The notes below the pieces were generated by a model. That model searched no databases. It was not told the DNA's origin and was given only the letters and a program-made list of their open reading frames with translations. DNA of 22,809 nt from a virus. Shown here in pieces: positions 7,541 through 13,690 of the stretch (positions within the stretch are counted from its first letter, which is position 1; each line of letters opens with the position of its first letter). The stretch spans positions 1 to 22,809 of IMG/VR virus record IMGVR_UViG_3300044798_000058; one strand, given 5' to 3'. The position numbers were made by a program, and so were the translations under genes.

Positions 7541-7645
7541 ATGGCTCTTATTGCAGCTTACTTTGCAGGTATTCTTTTTATGAAAGGTTATTGGGGATGG
7601 ACTATAGTATTAATTTTTCTAGCTGTAGCTCGCAATAAATCGTAA
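7541..7645 (+). CDS. 34-aa single-span membrane peptide
   Basis: A short ORF fills the gap between the primase and the resolvase: MALIAAYFAGILFMKGYW, then GWTIVLIFLAVARNKS. It is almost entirely hydrophobic with a basic end, so it would span the membrane once or form a helical hairpin around MKGYWG. The ATG is two bases after the primase stop and its TAA overlaps the resolvase ATG (TAATG). This is the coupling seen at other junctions in the operon and the main evidence that it is translated. Its own ribosome-binding site is weak. Function unknown. Confidence 0.6.
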   Translation: MALIAAYFAGILFMKGYWGWTIVLIFLAVARNKS

Positions 7646-8031
7646 TGACTCCCGAAACAATAACCATTGTATTACCGCTTCCCAATAAGGTTTTGCAGCC
7701 TAATTGTACTATTGGTAGTTTTGGTGGTCGTATGATGAAGGCAGCGGCATCTAAGAAATATCGACGACTTGCGCGAGAAGCAATAGAAGCAGAGCAGATT
7801 GAAACTTTTCCTTGGAAGAAAGTTAAGGTAAGCGCCATTTTTTATCATGCTAATAAAAGAAAAAGAGATCAAGACAATGCAATGGGCGCGCTTAAGGCTG
7901 CTTATGATGGAATTACAGAATCAAAACTTGTGGCTGATGACGACTATCTTCACATGAATCGGGGAATTCCAGAATTTAAACTTGACAAAGAATTTCCACG
8001 AGTTATACTAACTATTACACGGTTGGAATAA
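7645..8031 (+). CDS. rusA: RusA-family Holliday junction resolvase
   Basis: This 128-aa protein has the length and layout of RusA, an endonuclease that cuts four-way DNA junctions. The acidic catalytic set is visible: Asp75 and Asp77 in KRDQDN, followed by the ALKAAYDGI helix with Lys84 and Asp88, then a DDD cluster (98-100) in KLVADDDYL. The N-terminal ITIVLPLPNK fits the first strand. It would resolve branched DNA formed during phage replication before packaging. The start is coupled to the preceding 34-aa ORF. Confidence 0.9.
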   Translation: MTPETITIVLPLPNKVLQPNCTIGSFGGRMMKAAASKKYRRLAREAIEAEQIETFPWKKVKVSAIFYHANKRKRDQDNAMGALKAAYDGITESKLVADDDYLHMNRGIPEFKLDKEFPRVILTITRLE

Positions 8032-8033
8032 AG

Positions 8034-8204
8034 ATGATTACAGATAAACAAGAAAAGGGAATTTTATATTATCTTCAATATAACTTTCCAATTGAAGCTA
8101 TTGAACTTAGAACAAAAATTCCAGCAGAACATATTCGCACAATCAAAAAATATCACCAACTTAAAGGAACCTTTAATGGCGAAAAAGAAAACCCAAAAGA
8201 TTAA
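8034..8204 (+). CDS. 56-aa protein, possible HTH
   Basis: The ATG at 8034 comes two bases after the resolvase stop. The 56-aa product has LYYLQYNFPIEAIELRTKIP then AEHIRTIKKYHQ, which looks like a short helix-turn-helix (helix, helix IEAIELRTK, turn IPA, helix EHIRTIKKYH). The tail is Lys-rich. It overlaps the start of the metallophosphoesterase gene by 29 bases in another frame. No family recognised. Its spacing and its composition, which is like that of its neighbours, support expression. Confidence 0.55.
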   Translation: MITDKQEKGILYYLQYNFPIEAIELRTKIPAEHIRTIKKYHQLKGTFNGEKENPKD

Positions 8205-9027
8205 CAATCTTGTTATAGTAAGTGACTTGCATTGTGGTTGTCGTCTTGGACTTTGCCCGCCAGACCCAATTAAACTTGATGATGGGGGATATTATATATC
8301 ATCGAATATACAACAAAAGGTATGGGCGTGGTGGCAAGAATTTTGGTATGATTGGGTGCCGCAAGCCACACACCATGAACCATTTGCAGTTTGCGTAAAT
8401 GGCGATGTAATTGATGGGGTACACCACAATTCCACAACCCAAATCAGCCATAATCTGCAAGACCAAAAGCGTATTGCAATTGCAGTATTGAAGCCTATCG
8501 TAAAGTTATGTAAGGGCCGCTTCTATATGGTTCGCGGAACTAATGCCCATGTTGGCGAAAGCGGTTGTGATGAAGAGGGCGTTGCAGAACAACTGGGGGC
8601 TATTTCCGATGAAGAGGGCCGATATGCTCATTGGGAGCTTTGGTGTAGAGTTGGTAAAGGTCTCATACATTGTACACACCACATAGGAACCACAGGAAGC
8701 AGCCATTATGAATCAACAGCAGTTACTAAGGAGCTTACTGAGAGTTATACACAAGCTGGGAGAAATAGACTCGAACCACCAGATGTCGTTGTCCGTTCGC
8801 ACAGACACCGCCATATTGAAGTACGAGTCCCCACCGCTCTCGGATACGGAATTAGTTTCGTTACTGCTGGATGGCAATTGCGAACTCCGTTTGCGTATAA
8901 AATCCCCGGAGGTCGTGTTACAACGCCCCAATGTGGAGGGTCATTAATCCGCCAAGGCGACGAAGATTTATTCACAAGGCACAAGATTTGGGACATTGGA
9001 CGTTCTAAAGTAGTGGAGGATTTATGA
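8176..9027 (+). CDS. Calcineurin-like metallophosphoesterase
   Basis: This 283-aa enzyme has a two-metal phosphoesterase site: SDLHCG (Asp17, His19), NGDVIDG (Asp77), RGTNAH (Asn123, His125), HCTHH (His165-169) and RSHRHRH (209-213). The third motif reads TNAH rather than the usual GNH. Phages use such proteins as nucleases or as phosphatases on nucleotides or RNA ends; the substrate cannot be told. I chose the ATG at 8176, with AAAGGA upstream and a Lys-rich N-terminus. The frame is open further upstream to a TTG at 8092, but that would overlap most of the 56-aa ORF. The stop overlaps the next ATG (ATGA). Confidence 0.85.
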   Translation: MAKKKTQKINNLVIVSDLHCGCRLGLCPPDPIKLDDGGYYISSNIQQKVWAWWQEFWYDWVPQATHHEPFAVCVNGDVIDGVHHNSTTQISHNLQDQKRIAIAVLKPIVKLCKGRFYMVRGTNAHVGESGCDEEGVAEQLGAISDEEGRYAHWELWCRVGKGLIHCTHHIGTTGSSHYESTAVTKELTESYTQAGRNRLEPPDVVVRSHRHRHIEVRVPTALGYGISFVTAGWQLRTPFAYKIPGGRVTTPQCGGSLIRQGDEDLFTRHKIWDIGRSKVVEDL

Positions 9028-9248
9028 CAGAAATTTCTTTATCAGAATGGCGGGAGGCATTGAATGCTAACCAACCCAACGATCTCGGTTATACTATAAC
9101 GGAATTATCGAAATTATTAGACTTATCAAGATCAGCAACACGAAAACGCATTGATGATGGCATTAAAGACAGAAAGATTAAAGTTGGGCAAGCTATGCGA
9201 AACAACAGAGTCTATGAAGTTTATCAACTTATTAAGAAAGGGAAATAA
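9024..9248 (+). CDS. Small HTH DNA-binding protein
   Basis: This 74-aa protein contains GYTITELSKLLDLSRSATRK followed by RIDDGIKDRKIKVGQA and NNRVYEVYQL, the pattern of a winged helix-turn-helix: two helices, a recognition helix SRSATRKRID, then a beta wing. It is probably a regulator. It starts with ATGA overlap after the phosphoesterase, with GGAGGA just upstream, and ends with TAATG overlap into the next gene. Confidence 0.75.
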   Translation: MTEISLSEWREALNANQPNDLGYTITELSKLLDLSRSATRKRIDDGIKDRKIKVGQAMRNNRVYEVYQLIKKGK

Positions 9249-9724
9249 TGGCACCTAATCTCACACCAAATTTATGCGATCTTTATGAAGATAATAATGG
9301 AAATTTAGTGCGTAAATTCCCCACTGGAGCAACACGCGATACTGATGATGGCAAGCCTGATTACCGAGGATTTTTTAGTCCTTTAGTGTTTAAACGATAT
9401 GGTGAGTACATGAATCAGCATCGTAAACAATCCGATGGGCAATTAAGAGCATCGGATAATTGGAAGAAGGGGATACCGCTTAAAGAATATGCAAGTTCTC
9501 ATTGGCGTCATTTCATAGATTTCTGGACTTTAGATGATGGTTTTGGTCCAATATACGATATAAAAGATGGACATGAAATAACAAAAGAAGAGACTTTATG
9601 TGCTATAATTTTTAACGCTTCTGGATACTTGCATGAATTGTTGAAATCTCAACAAGAGAAAAATCAAGCAAGTGACAAAGCATATGATCTCGATTCCTAC
9701 GGAGAATATCATGCCATACATTAA
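9248..9724 (+). CDS. dATP/dGTP diphosphohydrolase-like protein (MazG-related)
   Basis: The protein has 158 aa. FPTGATRDTDDGKPDYRGF then SPLVFKRYGEYM, NWKKGIPLKEYASSHWRHF and a final helix ETLCAIIFNASGYLHELL match my recollection of the phage dATP/dGTP diphosphohydrolase N-terminal domain (formerly DUF5664). This domain includes MazZ of cyanophage S-2L, which feeds 2-aminoadenine (Z-DNA) synthesis. It would cleave deoxynucleoside triphosphates and act with the deoxyribosyltransferase-like gene downstream in nucleotide metabolism. No PurZ or DatZ homologue is visible in this window, so a modified-base pathway is not shown here. An AAGGGA site precedes the start. Confidence 0.78.
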   Translation: MAPNLTPNLCDLYEDNNGNLVRKFPTGATRDTDDGKPDYRGFFSPLVFKRYGEYMNQHRKQSDGQLRASDNWKKGIPLKEYASSHWRHFIDFWTLDDGFGPIYDIKDGHEITKEETLCAIIFNASGYLHELLKSQQEKNQASDKAYDLDSYGEYHAIH

Positions 9725-9992
9725 ACAAGAGCGACGCGAAAGATTAGATTTGCTGATTGACGCTTTAATTGCCGGTATCTGGGGTAGTGATTCTATAGGA
9801 GGAGAAGTCAATTATATTATTTCAAGAATTGTCGCTGGAGTATTGGCAAGTTGTATTCCGTTACGTTATAAGGATATAGCAGAAGCAGTAAGTGCTTTCG
9901 AGTGTGCTAAACTAGAATTTTATCGTAGAGTAGCGTCTAAACTGGAAGATCACGCAATACAAAGAAATGGAGATATTCAGGAGTATGCTTAA
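9711..9992 (+). CDS. DUF6899-like phage protein
   Basis: This 93-aa helical protein begins MPYIKQERRERLDLLIDALI and continues with GGEVNYIISRIV, LRYKDIAEAVSAFECAKLEF and YRRVASKLEDHAIQRNGDI. I associate this sequence pattern with DUF6899, found in phages beside nucleotide-metabolism genes; the function is unknown. I chose the ATG at 9711, with GGAGAA upstream, over the 9672 start because the family begins at MPYI. It overlaps the preceding gene by 14 bases and the next by 8. Confidence 0.8.
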   Translation: MPYIKQERRERLDLLIDALIAGIWGSDSIGGEVNYIISRIVAGVLASCIPLRYKDIAEAVSAFECAKLEFYRRVASKLEDHAIQRNGDIQEYA

Positions 9993-10443
9993 AATCTATT
10001 TAGCCGGACCGATTTCTGGACTGAATCACAGCAATGCAACTTCATGGAGAGAGGAAATCTGGACTTTATTTAAACATAGTAGAGGCATCGTCCAATGCCT
10101 CTCTCCTATGAGATCAAAGGATAAATTAATGGGTATGGGCACTATAGAACAATCATACGAAAAGTTCGGTTGCATGTACTCAGATCGAGGTATCATATCG
10201 AGAGATTTTCACGATTGTACAACATCTGATTTAGTAATATTCCATTTACTTGGGGCAGAAAAAATTAGTATTGGAACAATAATGGAATTAGCATGGTGTT
10301 ACCAAAAGAGAATCCCCACAGTCGTAATCATGGGACTAAAATGGAATATTCACGATCATCCGATGGTTCGTGAAGCAATTAATTTTCGTGTAGATTCAAT
10401 CGAAGAAGCAGTGGAAGTTGCAATTTCTGTTTTAGGATTATAA
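9985..10443 (+). CDS. Nucleoside 2-deoxyribosyltransferase-like protein
   Basis: This 152-aa Rossmann-like protein begins MLKIYLAGPISGLN, the signature opening of the nucleoside 2-deoxyribosyltransferase family. HDCTTSDLVIFHLL follows, then IGTIMELAWCYQKRIPTVVI, where Glu101 is the probable nucleophile. The family moves deoxyribose between bases or hydrolyses nucleotides. Here it probably acts in nucleotide salvage together with the diphosphohydrolase-like gene. The ATG at 9985 fits the family start best, although AGGAG sits only one base away; GGAG at 9969 and an alternative ATG at 9967 are other options. Confidence 0.82.
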   Translation: MLKIYLAGPISGLNHSNATSWREEIWTLFKHSRGIVQCLSPMRSKDKLMGMGTIEQSYEKFGCMYSDRGIISRDFHDCTTSDLVIFHLLGAEKISIGTIMELAWCYQKRIPTVVIMGLKWNIHDHPMVREAINFRVDSIEEAVEVAISVLGL

Positions 10444-10444
10444 T

Positions 10445-10747
10445 ATGACCACACAAAAATGGCGTAAATTAACGAAGTGGATTAGAGATCATTTTATTGT
10501 TCTCTTGCCAGTTAAAATAACACGAAAAAAAACAGATTGTTGTGGTAAGGTCTTTAAAGACCGTGGTATTTGGAATATTACAATTAATATAGGTCAATGT
10601 GACATATTACAAAAGGATAGTTTATTACATGAATGGGCACATATAATGGCCGATGAATGTAACGGATCAGAAAAGCGCATACATGGCCCAAAATGGGCAC
10701 GATGGTATGGGAAAATATATGAAGCTTGGGAAAGAGATCACGGTTAA
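10445..10747 (+). CDS. SprT-like zinc metalloprotein
   Basis: This 100-aa protein carries a metalloprotease motif HEWAH (His62, Glu63, His66) and a downstream HGPKW with His80 as a likely third zinc ligand, followed by an aromatic-rich helix. This is the layout of SprT-like and related small zincins. The N-terminus has strands around FIVLLPVKIT and GIWNITINI that could form the sheet before the active-site helix. It is the last confident gene of the plus-strand operon. Target unknown. Confidence 0.78.
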   Translation: MTTQKWRKLTKWIRDHFIVLLPVKITRKKTDCCGKVFKDRGIWNITINIGQCDILQKDSLLHEWAHIMADECNGSEKRIHGPKWARWYGKIYEAWERDHG

Positions 10748-10913
10748 AGACCTTGCCAATCAGCGTTGCCTTCTTTGCGGGCAGCTTCGTAAGTGGTGTC
10801 TTTGCAATAAAAAAAGCCAGTCATATAGGCTGGCTAAACCGCTTCCTAATGACAGCGGGGAGTCGTTTAATCATCATCAAGAAGATCATCCAGCTTCTTA
10901 CAAGCCTGCTTAA
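10719..10913 (+). CDS. Possible small cysteine-cluster ORF at the end of the operon
   Basis: This 64-aa ORF overlaps the end of the SprT-like gene. It encodes KDLANQRCLLCGQLRKWCLC, a CxxC then CxC cluster that could bind zinc. There is no convincing ribosome-binding site. The ORF runs across the minus-strand terminator and 47 bases into the converging minus-strand gene, so it may be spurious. Confidence 0.3.
   Translation: MKLGKEITVKDLANQRCLLCGQLRKWCLCNKKSQSYRLAKPLPNDSGESFNHHQEDHPASYKPA
10809..10835 (-). terminator. Rho-independent terminator of the minus-strand operon
   Basis: Read on the minus strand, a 6-bp stem AGCCAG/CTGGCT (10830-10835 and 10815-10820) with a 9-base loop runs directly into seven U residues (10809-10815). 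It lies about 30 bases beyond the last minus-strand gene. On the plus strand no U-run follows, so it works for one direction only, and I see no matching terminator for the plus-strand operon. Confidence 0.8.
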
Positions 10914-11064
10914 GTAGGCTGTACCCAGTTGTGAAACTGGCAACTACTTCTTCTCTACTCCTGGTGCCGGCCATTGGGTATGCCATAAATCCATCTATAA
11001 ACACATCACACATTCCCATTAGAGTTTTTTCTTTAACTCGATTTATGATTTCTTGTTTATTCAT
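10867..11064 (-). CDS. Small soluble protein, unknown
   Basis: This 65-aa protein has a helical N-terminus (NKQEIINRVKEKTLMGM) and an acidic end (KKLDDLLDDD). No membrane segment. The ATG has the strongest ribosome-binding site in the cassette, GGAGGT, nine bases upstream. It is the last gene before the terminator. No family recognised. Confidence 0.65.
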   Translation of the reverse strand: MNKQEIINRVKEKTLMGMCDVFIDGFMAYPMAGTRSREEVVASFTTGYSLLKQACKKLDDLLDDD

Positions 11065-11071
11065 AAATTAT

Positions 11072-11338
11072 CTACCTCCATTGGCAATGCCCGCTAGTGC
11101 ATCCAGGACACCGTGGGGCGACCGGAGCCGCCGGAGCAATCGGAACTGGCGGCTTGGGTTTGCACGGTCCGGGACAAGGGCAGGGCTTCGGAGCGGGGGC
11201 CGGCGGCGGAACTACTGGTTGAACTACTGGTGTAATTGGACTAGGAGCCTGCTGTTTAGGACAGGCATAAATACTTAAAACAATAATCCCTACTATAATT
11301 AACACAATCAACAAAATGCCTTTAGTTTTTTTCTTCAT
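11072..11338 (-). CDS. Membrane-anchored Pro/Cys-rich protein, possible outer-spanin-like
   Basis: This 88-aa protein has a short KKKTKG start, a membrane segment ILLIVLIIVGIIVLSIYAC, then a Pro/Ala-rich stretch with CPCPGPCKP and a C-terminal CPGCTSGHCQW. The Cys after IYA could serve as a lipid-attachment site, although Tyr at -2 is not a standard lipobox. Proline-rich small lipoproteins are typical of outer-membrane spanins (Rz1), which are needed for the last step of lysis. That is a possibility only, because seven cysteines are more than usual and a metal-binding or disulfide role is equally open. Confidence 0.65.
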   Translation of the reverse strand: MKKKTKGILLIVLIIVGIIVLSIYACPKQQAPSPITPVVQPVVPPPAPAPKPCPCPGPCKPKPPVPIAPAAPVAPRCPGCTSGHCQWR

Positions 11339-11346
11339 GTTTTTCC

Positions 11347-11769
11347 CTATCCTATACGAGTAATGACTTGTAATTTATCACGAATTTTTGAGCATTCTAA
11401 ATCAATATCAATTCCTAGTTCTTTACTTATCTTTTGCATGGCATCGACAAATCCATTTCCGGCAGCACACATATTAGCTACATTAGTTAGCATGATATTT
11501 CCTACTGATGCCTGGACCTCAACGGCTTTAGCATTAACTTTTACGGATTCTTGAATAGTTTCAAGGAAAACGTCTAGGCGATCCATCAGCTTAACGCCTA
11601 TCTTGTACAGCAAATATCCAGCACCAAGTACGAAGGATACGAAGGCCGCAAAAGAAATTATAGCAAATAACCATACGGGGCCAGTCTCTTTTGCAAGACT
11701 GGCCCAAGCTGCCGGATCAGTCGCGGCATGGCTTATACTCTCTTCTGCAAAAAGTGCTAGAGAATACAT
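11347..11769 (-). CDS. Single-span membrane protein with long helical tail
   Basis: This 140-aa protein has a membrane segment around residues 32-55 (VWLFAIISFAAFVSFVLGAG) followed by an amphipathic region with DRLDVFLETIQESVKVNAKA and a C-terminal helix KISKELGIDIDLECSKI. The layout resembles inner-membrane spanins or chemoreceptor-like helical proteins, but no family is recognised. AAAGG lies upstream of the ATG. It sits next to the Pro/Cys-rich lipoprotein-like gene, which would fit a two-component spanin pair; this is inference. Confidence 0.65.
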   Translation of the reverse strand: MYSLALFAEESISHAATDPAAWASLAKETGPVWLFAIISFAAFVSFVLGAGYLLYKIGVKLMDRLDVFLETIQESVKVNAKAVEVQASVGNIMLTNVANMCAAGNGFVDAMQKISKELGIDIDLECSKIRDKLQVITRIG

Positions 11770-11771
11770 AG

Positions 11772-11996
11772 TTATTTTACCTTTGCAGATGTTCCGGTTC
11801 CAGTTGTAGTCGTTGTAGTTGTTGCTTTTGTAAGCAACGCAACCACGAACTTATATAATGCAGCAGGCGAGGCAATAACAGTCTTGCTGATTGCCGTCGC
11901 TACTGAATCACCAGCAGTAATTCGCTCTTGGTAATAAGCCAAGAATAACCCGCCTGCAAATACCCCAATAGCTAATCGCACCCAAATTGGTAACAT
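11772..11996 (-). CDS. Small membrane protein with Thr-rich tail, holin-like size
   Basis: This 74-aa protein has an N-terminal membrane segment WVRLAIGVFAGGLFLAYY and a second hydrophobic stretch SPAALYKFVVALL, then a tail with a run of seven Thr and TGTGTSAKVK. A GAGGT site precedes the ATG. Size, two hydrophobic segments and a basic end fit a holin, but nothing is diagnostic. The Thr tract resembles the one in the 13289-13531 gene of the same cassette. Confidence 0.6.
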   Translation of the reverse strand: MLPIWVRLAIGVFAGGLFLAYYQERITAGDSVATAISKTVIASPAALYKFVVALLTKATTTTTTTGTGTSAKVK

Positions 11997-12003
11997 TTTA
12001 ACC

Positions 12004-12762
12004 TCACTTTGAATAAGTAACTTGTCTTACAACATAAGCTTCACTAGGAATTTTTTTACTTCCGCTAACCAACATATCTTGCCCTGCACCCCATGTATTA
12101 GGAAGCCATGGGCAAATCTCGGTTCCTTTCATTTGTAACTCTTCCATGTTCATCGCGTGACCCAGCCAGTTATAAGCGATGTAAACAGCGTCGCCGGATA
12201 GTAATGCAGTTACGCATTCTGCCCACATATCTTTTGTGCCAAGGTCGAATCGCTCAAGCGGCACAACGTCTAGGGACTTTACTTCCCATCCAGGGGTAAA
12301 CGTCTTTGGGTTGAGATCATACAATGGAATCATTGATCTTGGGGCTACGCCATGTGCTGCGATATAAGCAAGGGCATCATCTAATGCCCCACCTTGGTCT
12401 CTGAAGTTATAAGTCCCCGCAATTGACTCTGGAGATAGTTGATGATAAGGGAGATTTTCTTTAGCTCGGACGCATTCAATATGCTGTGCCAGAGAAAAGG
12501 CCCAACACAACGGATGATTACCTTGATTCTGTAATGCAGGATTGAAACTCTCATACTTTTGGCGAATGAACTTTCCCTTCATGGTTTCCATTCTGGCCGG
12601 CCACTGAGATTCAGGGATAAGCTCCATTACATCAGCGTAAGGCAATACCCCTTCTAATTGACCTAAAATACTCTGGCGTGGTAAAGCCCCGCAAAGTCCT
12701 GGAGTGTTTAGGGCTGCTCTTGCATATTGTTCCCAATTTCCATCATGGATATGAATAGTCAT
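12004..12762 (-). CDS. Papain-like (C1 family) cysteine peptidase
   Basis: The protein has 252 aa. The papain active-site pattern is visible in order: NQGNHPLCWAFS gives Gln80 (oxyanion hole) and Cys86 (nucleophile), LSPESI and GGALDDALAYIAAHGVAPRS match the typical mid-region, GHAMN gives His202, and PNTWGAG gives Asn222. The usual disulfide cysteine before the active site is replaced, which fits a cytoplasmic enzyme, and no signal peptide is present. The N-terminal 65 residues act as a leader containing IPESQWPARMETM, which I recall from C1 proteins of Planctomycetota phages. The substrate is unknown: head maturation, host proteins or peptidoglycan cross-bridges are all possible. It sits among membrane-protein genes; AAAGG lies ahead of the start. 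Confidence 0.88.
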   Translation of the reverse strand: MTIHIHDGNWEQYARAALNTPGLCGALPRQSILGQLEGVLPYADVMELIPESQWPARMETMKGKFIRQKYESFNPALQNQGNHPLCWAFSLAQHIECVRAKENLPYHQLSPESIAGTYNFRDQGGALDDALAYIAAHGVAPRSMIPLYDLNPKTFTPGWEVKSLDVVPLERFDLGTKDMWAECVTALLSGDAVYIAYNWLGHAMNMEELQMKGTEICPWLPNTWGAGQDMLVSGSKKIPSEAYVVRQVTYSK

Positions 12763-12771
12763 TCTGTACCT

Positions 12772-12879
12772 TTATCTTAATGAGTTAAAATCCCAATACC
12801 ACGCTAGAAAAACTTCCGCACCTATTGTAAAAATTATCCCCAAAATAAATCCAATAATAGAGCATATTAATTTACTCAT
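12772..12879 (-). CDS. 35-aa single-span membrane peptide
   Basis: This short ORF encodes MSKLICSIIGFILGIIFTIG followed by AEVFLAWYWDFNSLR: one membrane helix with an aromatic exit. Its ATG overlaps the stop of the upstream gene (ATGA) and it ends 9 bases before the peptidase start, so it fits the operon exactly. Function unknown; it could be a small holin or antiholin-type peptide. Confidence 0.6.
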   Translation of the reverse strand: MSKLICSIIGFILGIIFTIGAEVFLAWYWDFNSLR

Positions 12880-13292
12880 TTCAATTTCTCCAACGCTGTC
12901 TTTTCATCGGCAGGAAGCGGAATAGCCGTTATCTTGTATCCGCGTTTACAAACTAATGCCGGCAACTTCACTGCTTTAGCCGCTTCCAAATACGGTATTA
13001 AATCTTGCGGAGGCTTCTTATCCCGATCAACGATGTCCTTATCGAAGCAGCCAAGATAAGAGCCTCCAGATTTTTGTATCTCTTGTGGAAATGTAACTGA
13101 ATCCATAAGAGCAATTTGAGGGGCCGGCAACGTCGAGCGAACGGCGGTTTCCTCGATGATCGCCACGGTTGCCGGACCATGTACGATCCAATTAAGTGGA
13201 TTTAGCCAATCGGGGATTGCTGGCGTTGCCGGTCCCAATAGTAAACCGATTCCGATTACCAGTAAAGCAATGGGTATGCGAATATCTTTCAT
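12876..13292 (-). CDS. Membrane-anchored thioredoxin-like protein (tentative)
   Basis: This 138-aa protein has an N-terminal anchor or signal (IPIALLVIGIGLLLGPATPA) followed by a soluble domain: TVAIIEETAVRSTLPAPQIA, then GSYLGCFDKDIVDRD, YLEAAKAVKLPALVC and ITAIPLPADEKTALEKL. The order strand, helix, strand with DKD, helix, LPALV strand resembles thioredoxin-fold proteins I recall from Planctomycetota genomes and phages, but the CxxC active site is missing. It would sit outside the inner membrane. Both ends overlap neighbours by ATGA. The fold call is an inference from pattern only. Confidence 0.7.
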   Translation of the reverse strand: MKDIRIPIALLVIGIGLLLGPATPAIPDWLNPLNWIVHGPATVAIIEETAVRSTLPAPQIALMDSVTFPQEIQKSGGSYLGCFDKDIVDRDKKPPQDLIPYLEAAKAVKLPALVCKRGYKITAIPLPADEKTALEKLK

Positions 13293-13531
13293 GCCGGCAC
13301 CTTAGACATAAGGGTCCAGACCTCCGCAACCTTTCCGGCCAACTCTGTATTTTTATTCTTCCAAGCAATGCTGGTTAGCGTAACACAAGCCGCTGCTGCA
13401 TCGGTTAAATCTGAGTTTGTAGTCGCCGCTACGGTTGTAGTTGTGGCTGTAGTTGTAGTTTGAAAATAATTCGCATAAACAAGCCACAACAACCACACTC
13501 CGCCAATTCCGATTACAATCCAAGCAATCAT
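13289..13531 (-). CDS. Small membrane protein with Thr-rich linker
   Basis: This 80-aa protein has a membrane segment IAWIVIGIGGVWLLWLVYAN, then a Thr/Ala-rich linker (YFQTTTTATTTTVAATT) and a helical C-terminus. AAGGGAG lies upstream of the ATG. The linker suggests the C-terminus is held away from the membrane on the outside. No family recognised. Confidence 0.6.
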   Translation of the reverse strand: MIAWIVIGIGGVWLLWLVYANYFQTTTTATTTTVAATTNSDLTDAAAACVTLTSIAWKNKNTELAGKVAEVWTLMSKVPA

Positions 13532-13543
13532 ATATTCTCCCTT

Positions 13544-13690
13544 CTAAAACGGATAGTTCAATACCCAAATAGGCCAAAACAAAATGTCAAAGATAATTTG
13601 TGAAAAACAGGCAGTGTGTCTGACTATTAAACCAGTAAGTATAGCGCCAATAAGTAAATAGATAAGCGATATAGTAAATAAAACCTTCAT
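13544..13690 (-). CDS. 48-aa membrane peptide
   Basis: This encodes MKVLFTISLIYLLIGAILTG with LIVRH after it and a second hydrophobic stretch IIFDILFWPIWVL, so it makes one or two membrane passes. The ATG overlaps the upstream stop (ATGA), with GAGGGTG ahead of it, and the stop is 12 bases before the next start. No family recognised. Confidence 0.6.
   Translation of the reverse strand: MKVLFTISLIYLLIGAILTGLIVRHTACFSQIIFDILFWPIWVLNYPF

Noticed and set aside
10726-10917. 63-aa hydrophobic ORF in the convergent gap
   Set aside because: It starts at TTG without a ribosome-binding site, and it competes with another ORF and the minus-strand terminator.
10903-10920. 5-bp stem AGCCT/AGGCT as a plus-strand terminator
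   Set aside because: It has no U-run and lies within the coding end of the 10867-11064 gene.
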